A DNA stretch of 64,000 nt from Flavobacterium anhuiense (GTDB lineage: Bacteria; Bacteroidota; Bacteroidia; Flavobacteriales; Flavobacteriaceae). Shown here piece after piece: positions 24,771-33,551 of the stretch (position 1 is its first letter; each line of letters opens with the position of its first letter). The stretch spans positions 124,001 through 188,000 of the forward strand of contig NZ_FMVC01000001.1 in assembly GCF_900101855.1 (NCBI RefSeq), read 5' to 3'. The position numbers and the translations under genes were made by a program. Under the pieces are notes generated by a model. The model was not told where the DNA came from. It saw only the letters and a list, made by a program, of their open reading frames with translations, and ran no database searches.

Positions 24771-27700
24771 ATGAAAAGATACTTATACATATTACTGTAC
24801 ATAATCGGTTTTTTTAATTTTACTATTGCCTATTCTCAAGAAACCTCAAAACCAGCCACAGCTCAACGAATCATTGAGCCCACAGACCCAGATTGTGAAG
24901 AATATGAAAAGTTCGGATGGTTTTACGACAATGACGGTGATGGAGCGGGAGATCCCAATTACTCTCAAATGGCTTGCACAAGACCGTCTGTAAAATGGGT
25001 CAGCAATAACAATGATTGCGATGATAATAACCCAAATGTAACCTATTATGTATGGTATTACGACAAAGACCATGATGGATTTGGAGACCCAAATTATCCA
25101 TCATATGGTTGCAATCCACCGCCAGATTATGTTGATAATAATCTGGATTGTAATGATAATAATAAAGACATCAACCCCCATACAAAATGGTATTTAGACA
25201 CTAACGGAGACGGAATTGGATCTGATTTGGACGGTTCGCCAATAATTAGTTGCACCAAACCTGCTGGAGATTATTTAAATCAAGGAAGCGACAATACTGC
25301 TCACTGGATTCATCAGATTTCATATGATACAAAGGGAAACCTAACTGGAGCTTCAAGAGCTTACTTTGATGATTTAGGAAAATCTGATGTTAGTTTATCT
25401 AAGGATTATGTAACAAACAAGATATGGGGTACAGAAACAACTTATGATGATTTTGGAAGGGTAGATAAAACTTCTTTTATTGCTCCTTCTCCACTGAATA
25501 CTTTTGGAAAAACTAACTTTTTAAAAAGCAGTAGTGAAGTAGCCTCTTCTTCGTCACCACCAACTCTTTCATTAAACAATATTACAGCAAGCGGAACTTA
25601 TAAAGCTTCACAGTCAATCACTGCTACAGGAACTGTAAGTTCGGGTTTAAATGTAATCCTTACTGCACCATCCATAACACTAAGCAACAGCAATAATTTT
25701 ATTGTTACTGCTTCAGCAGGAAGCAGTTTTGTAGTTACAGCAGCAAATCTGCCTGATGTTTCAGCAAATCCAAGTCTGGCAAATTATTACAGTGACAATA
25801 ATACAGACGAACCATATCAAGCTACGGCAACACATCCTTTTGCTCAAACGAATTATGATTCTTTAAATCCTGGAAATGTAATTAACGTTGTTGGAGGAAA
25901 CAAAATAAATGGCGAATGGAAAACTGGATATGCTTATACTGTTCCTGCCGCACAAGAAATGTACTATGTATACGGATCGGACTATTATGAGGGAGCCATT
26001 TCTGGAGGAAGAGAAGAAGTCATTACAAAGTTTTATAAATCTGTAAGTGTAGATGCAAATGGCAATGAAAATGTAGCTTTTACCGATGGAGAAGGTAAAT
26101 TGTTAGCGACAGCAAGATCAGGCGGTTCAACTGCTTATCCTGTAGTCTCACTTATAGGCACGCAAGGTTATATTGATGTTCATATTCCTTCAGGAATTAC
26201 ATCAGGAATATCTTTAATTGGAGGCGCTGGTTTATATAAAATATATGATTTAAAAACAGGTTTAATCACTTCTGGCCTAACTGGCGGAAATGCATACAGA
26301 ATTGAAGCTCTTACACCTCCAGCATCAGATCCTAAAACATATATTGCTGGCGGACAGCCAACCTATGACTCTGGAGCATTAGGAATAACCTATAATGTAA
26401 ACTATTATGATTATGCTGTAAATGTCTATAATAAAACTGGTCAGCTAATAAAAGTAATACAGCCAAATGGCTATAGCAGCAACACCACCATAGTAGCTAG
26501 CCCAAGCCATATGACTTCTGCAAATTTTGCAACAACTTATAAATACAATGGCTTAAACCAACTGATCGAAGTATCGAATCCAGACGAAGGAATTAGTAAA
26601 TTTGCATATAGAAATGACGGACAGATACGATATTCACAAAGTGCCCTACAAACTGATTCTAAGGTTTCTTATACAGATTATGATGAGCTAGGGAGGCCAA
26701 AAGAAAGCGGTGTTATGACAGGAAACAGTGGGATTTGGTCTATTGCATCAACGAATCCTGATGGTGATTTAATTGCAGGAACACGTTCTGAACAAGTTTT
26801 TACTATTTATGATTATCCAGAAAACAATGCAACCTCTGTAGCATTACCTACAACACCAAACAACTTAACGTTAGCCGGTGTATTAGCAAACGCAGGAATA
26901 AGTAGCACCAATTATACTCAGAATAATTTATCTGGAAATGTTGCGGTTACTTTTACTAAACCAGGATCAGCCATTACTTCTATTACTTGGTACAGCTATG
27001 ACTTATACGGAAGAGCAGAATGGATTGTACAATACAATGAAGGAATTGGGGCGAAAACCATTCATTACGAATATGATTACAAAGGAAACATAAAAAAAGT
27101 TTTATTTCAAAAAGATAAAGCTGCTGAATTATTTGCACATAGATATACCTATAATGTAAATGATGTATTAACCAAAGTAGAAACATCAACAGACAATACA
27201 AACTTTACAACCCATGCAGATTATAGTTATTATAAAACTGGTGAATTAAAGAGAGTAAATATTGCTCAGGGAACGCAAGGATTAGATTATGTTTATACTC
27301 TTGGAGGACAATTAAAAAGTATTAATCACCCAAGTTTAGAATCTTCTAAGGATCCAGGAGGAGATGCTAATGATGTTTTTGGTTTAACACTTGACTATTA
27401 TAATGGTGATTATTTGCGTACTGGCCGAAACATTACTTCTTCTCCATCGGCAGGCTCTGATTACAACGGAAATATAAAGGCTGCACGTTGGTCAAATAAA
27501 GGTGTTCCTGGAGATTATAGTGGAAGTAGCGCTAATCAAAAAGGGTATTTGTACAATTATAACCGTAATAACTGGTTAACTGGTGCCACTTTTGGAAATA
27601 CAAATTCAAGCACTGCAGCTATTAGTACAATTGCTGGTTTAGCAGAAGGAGGCCTAACTTACGATCCGAATGGAAATATTCAAAGTCTGCAAAGGACTAA

Positions 27701-29147
27701 TGAAGCAGGAACTATTGTAGACAAGCTGACCTACAACTATACTAATTCAGGAAAAAACCAACTAAACAGTATAACCGAAAATGCAGCTGTAACAACAGAT
27801 GTTAATGACATAGAAAATCAATCACCAGGAAATTATGTTTATGATGTTATTGGTCAATTAATACAAAATGTTTCGGAGAATTTATATTACTTTTACAATA
27901 CACAAGGACTAGTAACAGAAGTAAAAAAAGGTGCTAATACTTTAGTGAAGTTCTTTTACAATGAAAGAGGCCAACGTGTAAAAAAAGAAAGTTATAATAG
28001 TAGCAATTCCTCTTTACAAAGTACTACTTTCTATCAGTTAGATTTATCTGGAAATACTGTAGCCGTATATAATTTACCTAATGGCGGAAGCATAACACAA
28101 GTAGAATTACCTATATACGGATTAGACCGTCTAGGAATCTACAAAAAAGCAAATGGGATTGCCAGCTATGAAATCAAAGATCATTTAGGAAACGTTAGAG
28201 CTGTTATCGAAAAAGAAAGTGGCCTTCCTGCAATTAAATCGTTTGCTGACTATTATCCTTTTGGAGAACAATTACCTTCTCGTAATGCATTGAGTAATTA
28301 TCGTTATGCATTTCAAGGACAAGAATTAGATCAGGAAACAGGAATGGAAGCTTTTCAGCTGCGTCTTTGGGATGGAAGAATTGGAAGATGGCTATCAACT
28401 GATCCTTATGGGCAATATGACAGTCCATATTTAGGTATGGGCAACAATCCCATTGGGTTAATAGATTTAGATGGAGGCTTCACATCTGATTGTTGTCCAG
28501 AGCCTGTTAAACTAGATGAAGTTATTGTTTTCTCTGGAAAAGCAAAAAATTTTATAGTGAATTACAGCGAGAAATTTATTGCTTCTATTTCTGGTTTTGG
28601 TAATGCATTAGGCTCAAACATGATACTTGGTTCCGGAAGATTTAACGCTGATCGATGGAGTAATGCGAACACTAGGATAAATTACATCTATGGACAATTA
28701 GCAGGTGATATTACCTCTATGGTATGGGGAGCAGGTGAAGTAGCTATTGGTGGAGTCATGGCTGCTGGCGGAGCTGTTTTAGTACCTGTTTCAGGTGGAC
28801 TGTCTCTTGCAGGATCCGCTGCAGGAGTTGGGATAATAACGCACGGTTCCTCCGTTATAGTATTAGGCGGAATTAATACTGCTAAAGATATTAATGATAT
28901 TAATGATCATTTTGCTAAAACAGGGCATTCACCTGGAGGAAAAGGAGGAGGAAATTTAGACAGTAAATATACTGGAAAAACAGCTAACGAAATAATTACA
29001 CAATATCGAAAGGGTTCTGTAAGAGAGGTTTTTCCCGAGGAATTATTAGAATCAACATGGGAAGAAATTAAAGCTGGCGCCGCGGCTGGCAAGAAAAACT
29101 ATCAAACTGCAAAAAAACTATTAACTGATGGAAGATTTAGCAAATAA
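24771..29147 (+). CDS. Exported RHS-repeat toxin protein with core and C-terminal tip (RhsB)
   Basis: A 1458-residue polymorphic-toxin candidate with its own signal peptide (MKRYLYILLYIIGFFNFTIAYSQ). Residues about 38-150 hold three calcium-binding-type repeats (DNDGDGAGDPN, DKDHDGFGDPN, DTNGDGIGSD) with paired Cys. Residues about 255-340 resemble a bacteroidetal stalk-like beta domain (GTYKASQSITATGTV). YD repeats fill about 180-240 and 540-1150. The RHS core lies at about 1153-1240 (YYPFGEQLP, YRYAFQGQELDQETG, DPYGQYDSPY, then NPIGLIDLDGG at the usual self-cleavage site). After it comes a Gly/Ala-rich hydrophobic segment (about 1305-1365), a GGKGGG hinge, and a basic C-terminal module of about 60 residues (about 1398-1458) that I cannot assign. 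No type IX sorting domain is seen. Confidence 0.88.
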   Translation: MKRYLYILLYIIGFFNFTIAYSQETSKPATAQRIIEPTDPDCEEYEKFGWFYDNDGDGAGDPNYSQMACTRPSVKWVSNNNDCDDNNPNVTYYVWYYDKDHDGFGDPNYPSYGCNPPPDYVDNNLDCNDNNKDINPHTKWYLDTNGDGIGSDLDGSPIISCTKPAGDYLNQGSDNTAHWIHQISYDTKGNLTGASRAYFDDLGKSDVSLSKDYVTNKIWGTETTYDDFGRVDKTSFIAPSPLNTFGKTNFLKSSSEVASSSSPPTLSLNNITASGTYKASQSITATGTVSSGLNVILTAPSITLSNSNNFIVTASAGSSFVVTAANLPDVSANPSLANYYSDNNTDEPYQATATHPFAQTNYDSLNPGNVINVVGGNKINGEWKTGYAYTVPAAQEMYYVYGSDYYEGAISGGREEVITKFYKSVSVDANGNENVAFTDGEGKLLATARSGGSTAYPVVSLIGTQGYIDVHIPSGITSGISLIGGAGLYKIYDLKTGLITSGLTGGNAYRIEALTPPASDPKTYIAGGQPTYDSGALGITYNVNYYDYAVNVYNKTGQLIKVIQPNGYSSNTTIVASPSHMTSANFATTYKYNGLNQLIEVSNPDEGISKFAYRNDGQIRYSQSALQTDSKVSYTDYDELGRPKESGVMTGNSGIWSIASTNPDGDLIAGTRSEQVFTIYDYPENNATSVALPTTPNNLTLAGVLANAGISSTNYTQNNLSGNVAVTFTKPGSAITSITWYSYDLYGRAEWIVQYNEGIGAKTIHYEYDYKGNIKKVLFQKDKAAELFAHRYTYNVNDVLTKVETSTDNTNFTTHADYSYYKTGELKRVNIAQGTQGLDYVYTLGGQLKSINHPSLESSKDPGGDANDVFGLTLDYYNGDYLRTGRNITSSPSAGSDYNGNIKAARWSNKGVPGDYSGSSANQKGYLYNYNRNNWLTGATFGNTNSSTAAISTIAGLAEGGLTYDPNGNIQSLQRTNEAGTIVDKLTYNYTNSGKNQLNSITENAAVTTDVNDIENQSPGNYVYDVIGQLIQNVSENLYYFYNTQGLVTEVKKGANTLVKFFYNERGQRVKKESYNSSNSSLQSTTFYQLDLSGNTVAVYNLPNGGSITQVELPIYGLDRLGIYKKANGIASYEIKDHLGNVRAVIEKESGLPAIKSFADYYPFGEQLPSRNALSNYRYAFQGQELDQETGMEAFQLRLWDGRIGRWLSTDPYGQYDSPYLGMGNNPIGLIDLDGGFTSDCCPEPVKLDEVIVFSGKAKNFIVNYSEKFIASISGFGNALGSNMILGSGRFNADRWSNANTRINYIYGQLAGDITSMVWGAGEVAIGGVMAAGGAVLVPVSGGLSLAGSAAGVGIITHGSSVIVLGGINTAKDINDINDHFAKTGHSPGGKGGGNLDSKYTGKTANEIITQYRKGSVREVFPEELLESTWEEIKAGAAAGKKNYQTAKKLLTDGRFSK

Positions 29148-29568
29148 AACATTATATAAAATAATGTGGGCCAATAAAGAAGAAATAATATGGAATATGA
29201 GAGATGAAAAATCAGTCCCATTAGACAATATACTGTATAAATATTTAGAAAAATTCATAGATTACAGGATATGGCAAAAAGAGTTTCATAAAGAATATTT
29301 AAAATGGCTGGCTGGTGAAAACGAAAATATATATGACGTCAATTTTAGCCTAAACTCTCAGATCATCGATATTCTTCCAAAACTCAATGAAAAACTTAAC
29401 TCACAAAATATTTATGTCTTCTATTGGTTTGATATTGACAGATCAGTTGATGAAAATTTTAATTGGGAATTTTGTCCCATGACAAATGAATTATTGACAA
29501 ATCTAAATATCAAAAATAATAATTCGCTCATATGTAAAAAATGCTATCTAACTTTTCCAAAACAATAA
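29128..29568 (+). CDS. Small protein overlapping the RHS toxin end, candidate immunity protein
   Basis: A 146-residue soluble protein with no signal peptide. It is rich in Trp, Tyr, Asp and Glu (acidic N-terminal two thirds) and carries CPM...CKKC cysteines near its end that could form a small metal knuckle. I recognise no family. It overlaps the last 20 bases of rhsB in another frame, the position and size expected of the cognate immunity protein protecting the producer from its own tip. ATG 29164 would avoid the overlap and give a 134-residue protein; either start is possible. It is the last gene of the five-gene array. Confidence 0.65.
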   Translation: MEDLANKTLYKIMWANKEEIIWNMRDEKSVPLDNILYKYLEKFIDYRIWQKEFHKEYLKWLAGENENIYDVNFSLNSQIIDILPKLNEKLNSQNIYVFYWFDIDRSVDENFNWEFCPMTNELLTNLNIKNNNSLICKKCYLTFPKQ

Positions 29569-29659
29569 ATTAAATACTAATTTCTTGATATAAAAAAAGC
29601 ATTGCAACTTATATTTCTTAAAATATAAAATGATTAAAATCAATTTCTGTATTATACAC

Positions 29660-29687
29660 AAAAAAGAGGTCAATGACCTCTTTTTTA
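29660..29687 (-). terminator. Terminator of the ssb-gldE-gldD operon
   Basis: AAAAAAGAGGT pairs with ACCTCTTTTTT around CAATG with T runs on both strands, so it can also stop transcription arriving from the RHS array. It overlaps the gldD stop codon. Confidence 0.85.
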
Positions 29688-30245
29688 TTTCCACTTCAAC
29701 GTTTCCATCAAACGCTGCATATCGTTTTTAACATAACTCGCAGCAGGCATAATCGAATCAAAGTTTGGTTTTGCGTAAAAGTACATTGAACCGATTAAAA
29801 AGTGTTTTGTACTGTCAGTCACATAAAACTGAGAATTTGTCGCTGCATTTCCGTCTACTTGATAAAACATTCCGTAAACCTTTTTCTGTGGGTTTAAATA
29901 TGGCTGTTCCAGAATATCGTCGGCTTTAATAACGTGCTCGTAAGTCAGTTTTTGGGCATCTCGCAGTAATTTGTCAATATTGCCATTTACTGGCTTGTAC
30001 GTCAAATAAATGGTCGCTTTCATCTTTGGATAGGTAATGGCGAAACCGCATTCTTTTTCCCCTTTTATAATAGCATCTTCATTCATTTGAAAAGTAAACG
30101 GACAAGTGTTTTCAAAATTCACATATTTTGCTTCTGGATAATCTAATCGCAGATAACTCGCTGGTTTAGGCAGAACATCATTTTTACAGCTTATAACCGT
30201 TAGCGCAAGCAAAATTGCTGTTATTGAAAGTATTTTATTAAGCAT
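29685..30245 (-). CDS. gldD: Gliding motility lipoprotein GldD
   Basis: A 186-residue lipoprotein needed for gliding and chitin use in Flavobacterium johnsoniae, acting at the envelope with the type IX secretion/gliding machinery. The lipoprotein signal MLNKILSITAILLALTVISC puts the lipid on Cys 20. The mature protein begins KNDVLPKPASYLRLDYPEAKY, the GldD hallmark, and contains EKECGFAITYPKMKATIYLTYKP. It overlaps the end of gldE by eight bases, indicating translational coupling, the same gldE-gldD order known in F. johnsoniae. Full length. Confidence 0.93.
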   Translation of the reverse strand: MLNKILSITAILLALTVISCKNDVLPKPASYLRLDYPEAKYVNFENTCPFTFQMNEDAIIKGEKECGFAITYPKMKATIYLTYKPVNGNIDKLLRDAQKLTYEHVIKADDILEQPYLNPQKKVYGMFYQVDGNAATNSQFYVTDSTKHFLIGSMYFYAKPNFDSIMPAASYVKNDMQRLMETLKWK

Positions 30246-31542
30246 TTTTATTTATGGTTACTTTTATTTGTTTTACACGCTTTTTGTCTACTGTTTCTAC
30301 GGTGAAAATACAGTTTTCAAAAGGCACTTTTTGATCTTTTTTCGGAAAATTACCCAAAATCTCCAGAATAAATCCTGCCAATGTTTCGGCTTCTCCCTTA
30401 TGAGCCTCAAAAACATCTTCATCAACATCTACAATTCTGTAGAAATCTTTCAAGTTTATTTTTCCTTCAAAAAGAAAATTATTTTCATCAATTTGCGAGA
30501 AGTTCAGATTTTCATCATCAAATTCATCACTAATATCACCTACAATTTCCTCGATAACATCTTCTAAAGAAACCAATCCGGAAGTTCCGCCATATTCATC
30601 AACCACAATTGCCAAATGGCTTTTTAAACTCTGAAAATCCTTCAATAGATTATCCAGTTTTTTATTCTCGGGAACAAAGAACGCTTCTCTGATCAAAGAA
30701 GTCCAATCAAATTCTTCTTTATCAATATGAGGCAATAAATCTTTTACGAAAAGTACGCCTTCAATTTGATCGATATTATCTCGATAAACTGGAATTCTTG
30801 AAAATCCTGTTTCGATTATCTTAGGATAAATTTCTGCGAATGTTTCTGATATTTCCAATGCAAAAATATCAATTCTTGGACTCATTACCTGCTTTGTATC
30901 GGTATTTCCAAAAGAAACAATTCCTTCCAGAATTTTTTGTTCTTCTGATGAAGTCCCTTCCGAATCGGTAAGTTCCAATGCCTGAGAAAGTTGATTGACA
31001 GAAAAATTACTTTTTTGCTTTCCTAATTTGTTTTGAAAATATATCGTAACAGCACGCATAGGCAAACTGATCGGAGAAAGCACTTTATCTAAAAATGCCA
31101 GCGGATAAGCGACACGTTTGGCAAATCGAACGCTATTTCTGCTTGCATAAACCTTAGGAAGCACTTCGCCAAATAATAAAATTAAGAAAGTAACCAGAAT
31201 TACTTCTAGCGTAAATTTAAAAGCTGGCGAACCTACATTGGCAAAAATATTTTGTCCTATATACGCAAATAGGATCACTACTCCGATATTGAAGAAGTTA
31301 TTTGCAACCAATAAAGTTGCTAGAAGTTTTTTAGGCTTATCTAATAAATTTGAAATAATTTTTCCTTTTGCAGGATTATCGTTTAAAGAATTGTCGATAT
31401 CTTGCTGTGACAAAGAAAAAAGAGCAACTTCAGCACCAGAAACGATTGCTGAAAGAAATAACAAAACAAATATTCCGACGAAACCAATAATTAAATTGGC
31501 GTCAAGATTGGTAGAAAAAAGTAAACTGGGCTCTGGGTCCAA
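30238..31542 (-). CDS. gldE: Gliding motility-associated protein GldE (CNNM/CBS family)
   Basis: A 434-residue membrane protein of the HlyC/CorC/CNNM group. Residues about 15-190 form three to four transmembrane helices (CNNM domain, with VSGAEVALFSLS). Residues about 215-335 hold two CBS repeats (ISPRIDIFALEIS-like MSPRIDIFALE, then EYGGTSGLVSLEDVIEEIVGDI split by the loop). The C-terminus is a CorC/HlyC-type domain (about 350-430). Related proteins move or sense divalent cations. In F. johnsoniae GldE is linked to GldD, and its overexpression can suppress some gldB mutants. It lies 27 bases downstream of ssb and overlaps gldD. Confidence 0.92.
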   Translation of the reverse strand: MDPEPSLLFSTNLDANLIIGFVGIFVLLFLSAIVSGAEVALFSLSQQDIDNSLNDNPAKGKIISNLLDKPKKLLATLLVANNFFNIGVVILFAYIGQNIFANVGSPAFKFTLEVILVTFLILLFGEVLPKVYASRNSVRFAKRVAYPLAFLDKVLSPISLPMRAVTIYFQNKLGKQKSNFSVNQLSQALELTDSEGTSSEEQKILEGIVSFGNTDTKQVMSPRIDIFALEISETFAEIYPKIIETGFSRIPVYRDNIDQIEGVLFVKDLLPHIDKEEFDWTSLIREAFFVPENKKLDNLLKDFQSLKSHLAIVVDEYGGTSGLVSLEDVIEEIVGDISDEFDDENLNFSQIDENNFLFEGKINLKDFYRIVDVDEDVFEAHKGEAETLAGFILEILGNFPKKDQKVPFENCIFTVETVDKKRVKQIKVTINKNA

Positions 31543-31569
31543 ATTGCATAAAATTAGTTAAACATCACT

Positions 31570-32010
31570 TTAGAAAGGCAAATCATTAATTGGAAGCCCT
31601 TCGTTAGCAGCATCAAAGTTAGTATTTTTTGCCGACTCTACATCCTGGTTTTGTTTTGTATAAGCAGTTTCTTTTTTGGTTGTCAGAAAAGTAAACTCTG
31701 TAACCTGAATTTCGGTCGTATATTTTGTCGTTCCATCTTCTGTCTGCCACTGACGAGATTTTATTCTTCCTTCAACATAAATTTTATCTCCCTTAGAAAG
31801 ATATTTTTCGCAAATCTCTGCGGCTTTATTACGCACAACCAAATTATGCCATTCTGTAGAGGTAATCTTTTCATTGGTCGTTTTATTGATATACACTTCA
31901 TTTGTAGCCAGCTGAAAACGTCCGATGCAGTTTCCTCCATCAAAATAATGCATCTTTACATCATCGCCTAAATGGCCAATAAGCATCACTTTATTTAATG
32001 TTCCGTTCAT
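31570..32010 (-). CDS. ssb: Single-stranded DNA-binding protein
   Basis: A 146-residue SSB that coats single-stranded DNA in replication, repair and recombination. The OB fold covers residues 1-110 (MNGTLNKVMLIGHLGDD, GGNCIGRFQLATNE, EWHNLVVRNKAAEICEKYLSKGD, YVEGRIKSRQW). The flexible tail ends in the acidic partner-binding tip INDLPF. A longer frame from TTG at 32034 is rejected because it would overlap the -7 box; the ATG at 32010 gives the canonical N-terminus. It heads the ssb-gldE-gldD transcript. Confidence 0.95.
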   Translation of the reverse strand: MNGTLNKVMLIGHLGDDVKMHYFDGGNCIGRFQLATNEVYINKTTNEKITSTEWHNLVVRNKAAEICEKYLSKGDKIYVEGRIKSRQWQTEDGTTKYTTEIQVTEFTFLTTKKETAYTKQNQDVESAKNTNFDAANEGLPINDLPF

Positions 32011-32030
32011 AGTTTTTGGTGGTATTTCTA

Positions 32031-32039
32031 CCAAAGATA
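32031..32039 (-). promoter_or_regulatory. -7 promoter box for ssb-gldE-gldD
   Basis: Minus-strand TATCTTTGG fits TAnnTTTG 21 bases before the ssb ATG. It lies in the eight-base gap between ssb's upstream region and the mutY stop. Confidence 0.5.
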
Positions 32040-32046
32040 CATTTTT

Positions 32047-33093
32047 TTAGCAATTTATTTCTTGCTTTTCTATAAAATTATATATCGCAATAGGAAAAGG
32101 AAAGGTTTTTAATTTTTGGGAATCTATTCCGTTTTCGATTTTTTCTTGCACTTTGATTTTCCAGAATTGTATATGCAGATGCTGATGTGAAAGCTTATGT
32201 ACAATGGTCGATTTACTGCAATCTTCTATACTTATAATAGTATATTCTGGAAAAATTTCATCTTTTGCTTTTTTGGAAACTTCGTTAAAACCAACAATAG
32301 ATTCTGTTTCCAACAACGGAAACTCATATAAATTATGCCAGATTCCTTTTTGGGTTCTTTTCTGAATTAATGTATTTCCTAAAACATCTTCCAAAATCAG
32401 ATAATTAAAATATCGATTGGTCACTTTAAGCTTTTTAGATTTGACGGGAAGCATATTTACCTTTCCTTTTTGCAATGCAGCACAACTTTCGTTAAAAACG
32501 CAAACAGAACATTCAGGGCTTTTAGGCACGCATTGCAGCGCTCCAAACTCCATTATTGCCTGATTAAAAAGCGCTGGATTATCCTTTGGCATTAATTCTT
32601 GTGCCAAAGCCGCGAACTCTTTTTTAGTTGCCGGAACCGCAATATCAGATTCGATATCAAAATAACGAGCCAATACTCTAAATACGTTTCCATCAACGAC
32701 AGGAACAGGTTCATTATAAGAAAAAGAAGCTATTGCCGCTGCGGTATATTCGCCTACCCCTTTAAGCTTAAGCAGTTCTTTATAAGAATCAGGGAAAATT
32801 CCATTTAAATCATTACTTATATATTGAGCCGTTTTATGAAGATTTCGAGCACGCGAATAATATCCTAAGCCTTGCCAGAGTTTCAAAACCTTCTCTTCTG
32901 GAGCATCTGCCAAATGTTTTACAGTAGGAAATTCCTTTATAAATGAGAAAAAGTAAGGCATTCCTTGCACTACTCTCGTCTGCTGAAGCATAATTTCTGA
33001 GAGCCAAATTTGGTACGGATCGACGGTTTTTCGCCATGGCAAATCGCGTTTATTCTGTAAATACCATTTTATCAATATGTTATGAAAATTCAT
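32047..33093 (-). CDS. mutY: A/G-specific adenine glycosylase MutY
   Basis: A 348-residue base-excision repair enzyme that removes adenine mispaired with 8-oxoguanine. The helix-hairpin-helix LKGVGEYTAAAIASF and the catalytic Asp in PVVDGNVFRVLAR are present. So is the catalytic Glu in WLSEIMLQQTRV. The 4Fe-4S loop CVPKSPECSVCVFNESC has the exact C-x6-C-x2-C-x5-C spacing. The C-terminal NUDIX-like domain (about residues 220-345) recognises 8-oxoG. ATG 33093 (MNFHNILIKWY) was chosen over TTG 33114, which overlaps the promoter box. Confidence 0.95.
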   Translation of the reverse strand: MNFHNILIKWYLQNKRDLPWRKTVDPYQIWLSEIMLQQTRVVQGMPYFFSFIKEFPTVKHLADAPEEKVLKLWQGLGYYSRARNLHKTAQYISNDLNGIFPDSYKELLKLKGVGEYTAAAIASFSYNEPVPVVDGNVFRVLARYFDIESDIAVPATKKEFAALAQELMPKDNPALFNQAIMEFGALQCVPKSPECSVCVFNESCAALQKGKVNMLPVKSKKLKVTNRYFNYLILEDVLGNTLIQKRTQKGIWHNLYEFPLLETESIVGFNEVSKKAKDEIFPEYTIISIEDCSKSTIVHKLSHQHLHIQFWKIKVQEKIENGIDSQKLKTFPFPIAIYNFIEKQEINC

Positions 33094-33110
33094 TGCAAAA
33101 TACTTAGATT

Positions 33111-33119
33111 GCAAAAGTA
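33111..33119 (-). promoter_or_regulatory. -7 promoter box for mutY
   Basis: Minus-strand TACTTTTGC matches TAnnTTTGC exactly, 18 bases before ATG 33093. It lies back to back with the HU promoter. Confidence 0.6.
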
Positions 33120-33152
33120 AATGTTTATGTAATTAAAATTTAACGAATTAGC

Positions 33153-33185
33153 TTGATTAATTATTTTTTTAATTCCTATATTTGC
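33153..33185 (+). promoter_or_regulatory. Promoter of the HU gene
   Basis: -33-type TTG at 33153-33155 and a perfect -7 box TATATTTGC at 33177-33185 are separated by 21 bases. The start codon lies 49 bases downstream. Confidence 0.75.
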
Positions 33186-33233
33186 AAACTCAAAAAAATA
33201 GTACACCATTTATAAAATAAAATAGGAAAGAAA

Positions 33234-33524
33234 ATGACGAAAGCAGATATCGTAGCGAAGATTTCAGAGAAACTAGGTCTTGAAAAAGGAGACGTTCAAG
33301 CAACAGTAGAAACTTTTATGGAAGAAGTTAAGACTTCTTTAGAAACTGGAGACAATGTATACTTAAGAGGTTTCGGTAGTTTTATCGTTAAAACTAGAGC
33401 TGAAAAAACTGGAAGAAACATTTCTAAAAACACTACTATTAAAATTCCAGCACACAACATTCCTGCGTTTAAACCTGCAAAAGTTTTTGTAGAAGGAGTT
33501 AAAACTAACAACGAAGCAAAATAA
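33234..33524 (+). CDS. hup: HU family DNA-binding protein
   Basis: A 96-residue nucleoid protein that bends and compacts DNA as a dimer. The N-terminus MTKADIVAKISEKLGLEKGD and the GFGSFIVKTRAEKTGRNI segment leading to the intercalating-proline arm (IPAHNIPAFKPAK) are classic for HU/IHF. The length is typical. It has a strong promoter and is followed 27 bases later by a tiny basic ORF and a terminator, so the two are probably co-transcribed. Confidence 0.95.
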   Translation: MTKADIVAKISEKLGLEKGDVQATVETFMEEVKTSLETGDNVYLRGFGSFIVKTRAEKTGRNISKNTTIKIPAHNIPAFKPAKVFVEGVKTNNEAK

Positions 33525-33551
33525 TATTAATTAACATAAATCTGACACAAT

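Noticed and set aside
29128..29568. Type IX sorting domain or secretion signal on the RHS end
   Set aside because: Neither rhsB's end nor the following small protein shows the beta-rich, Lys-terminated T9SS domain or a signal peptide.
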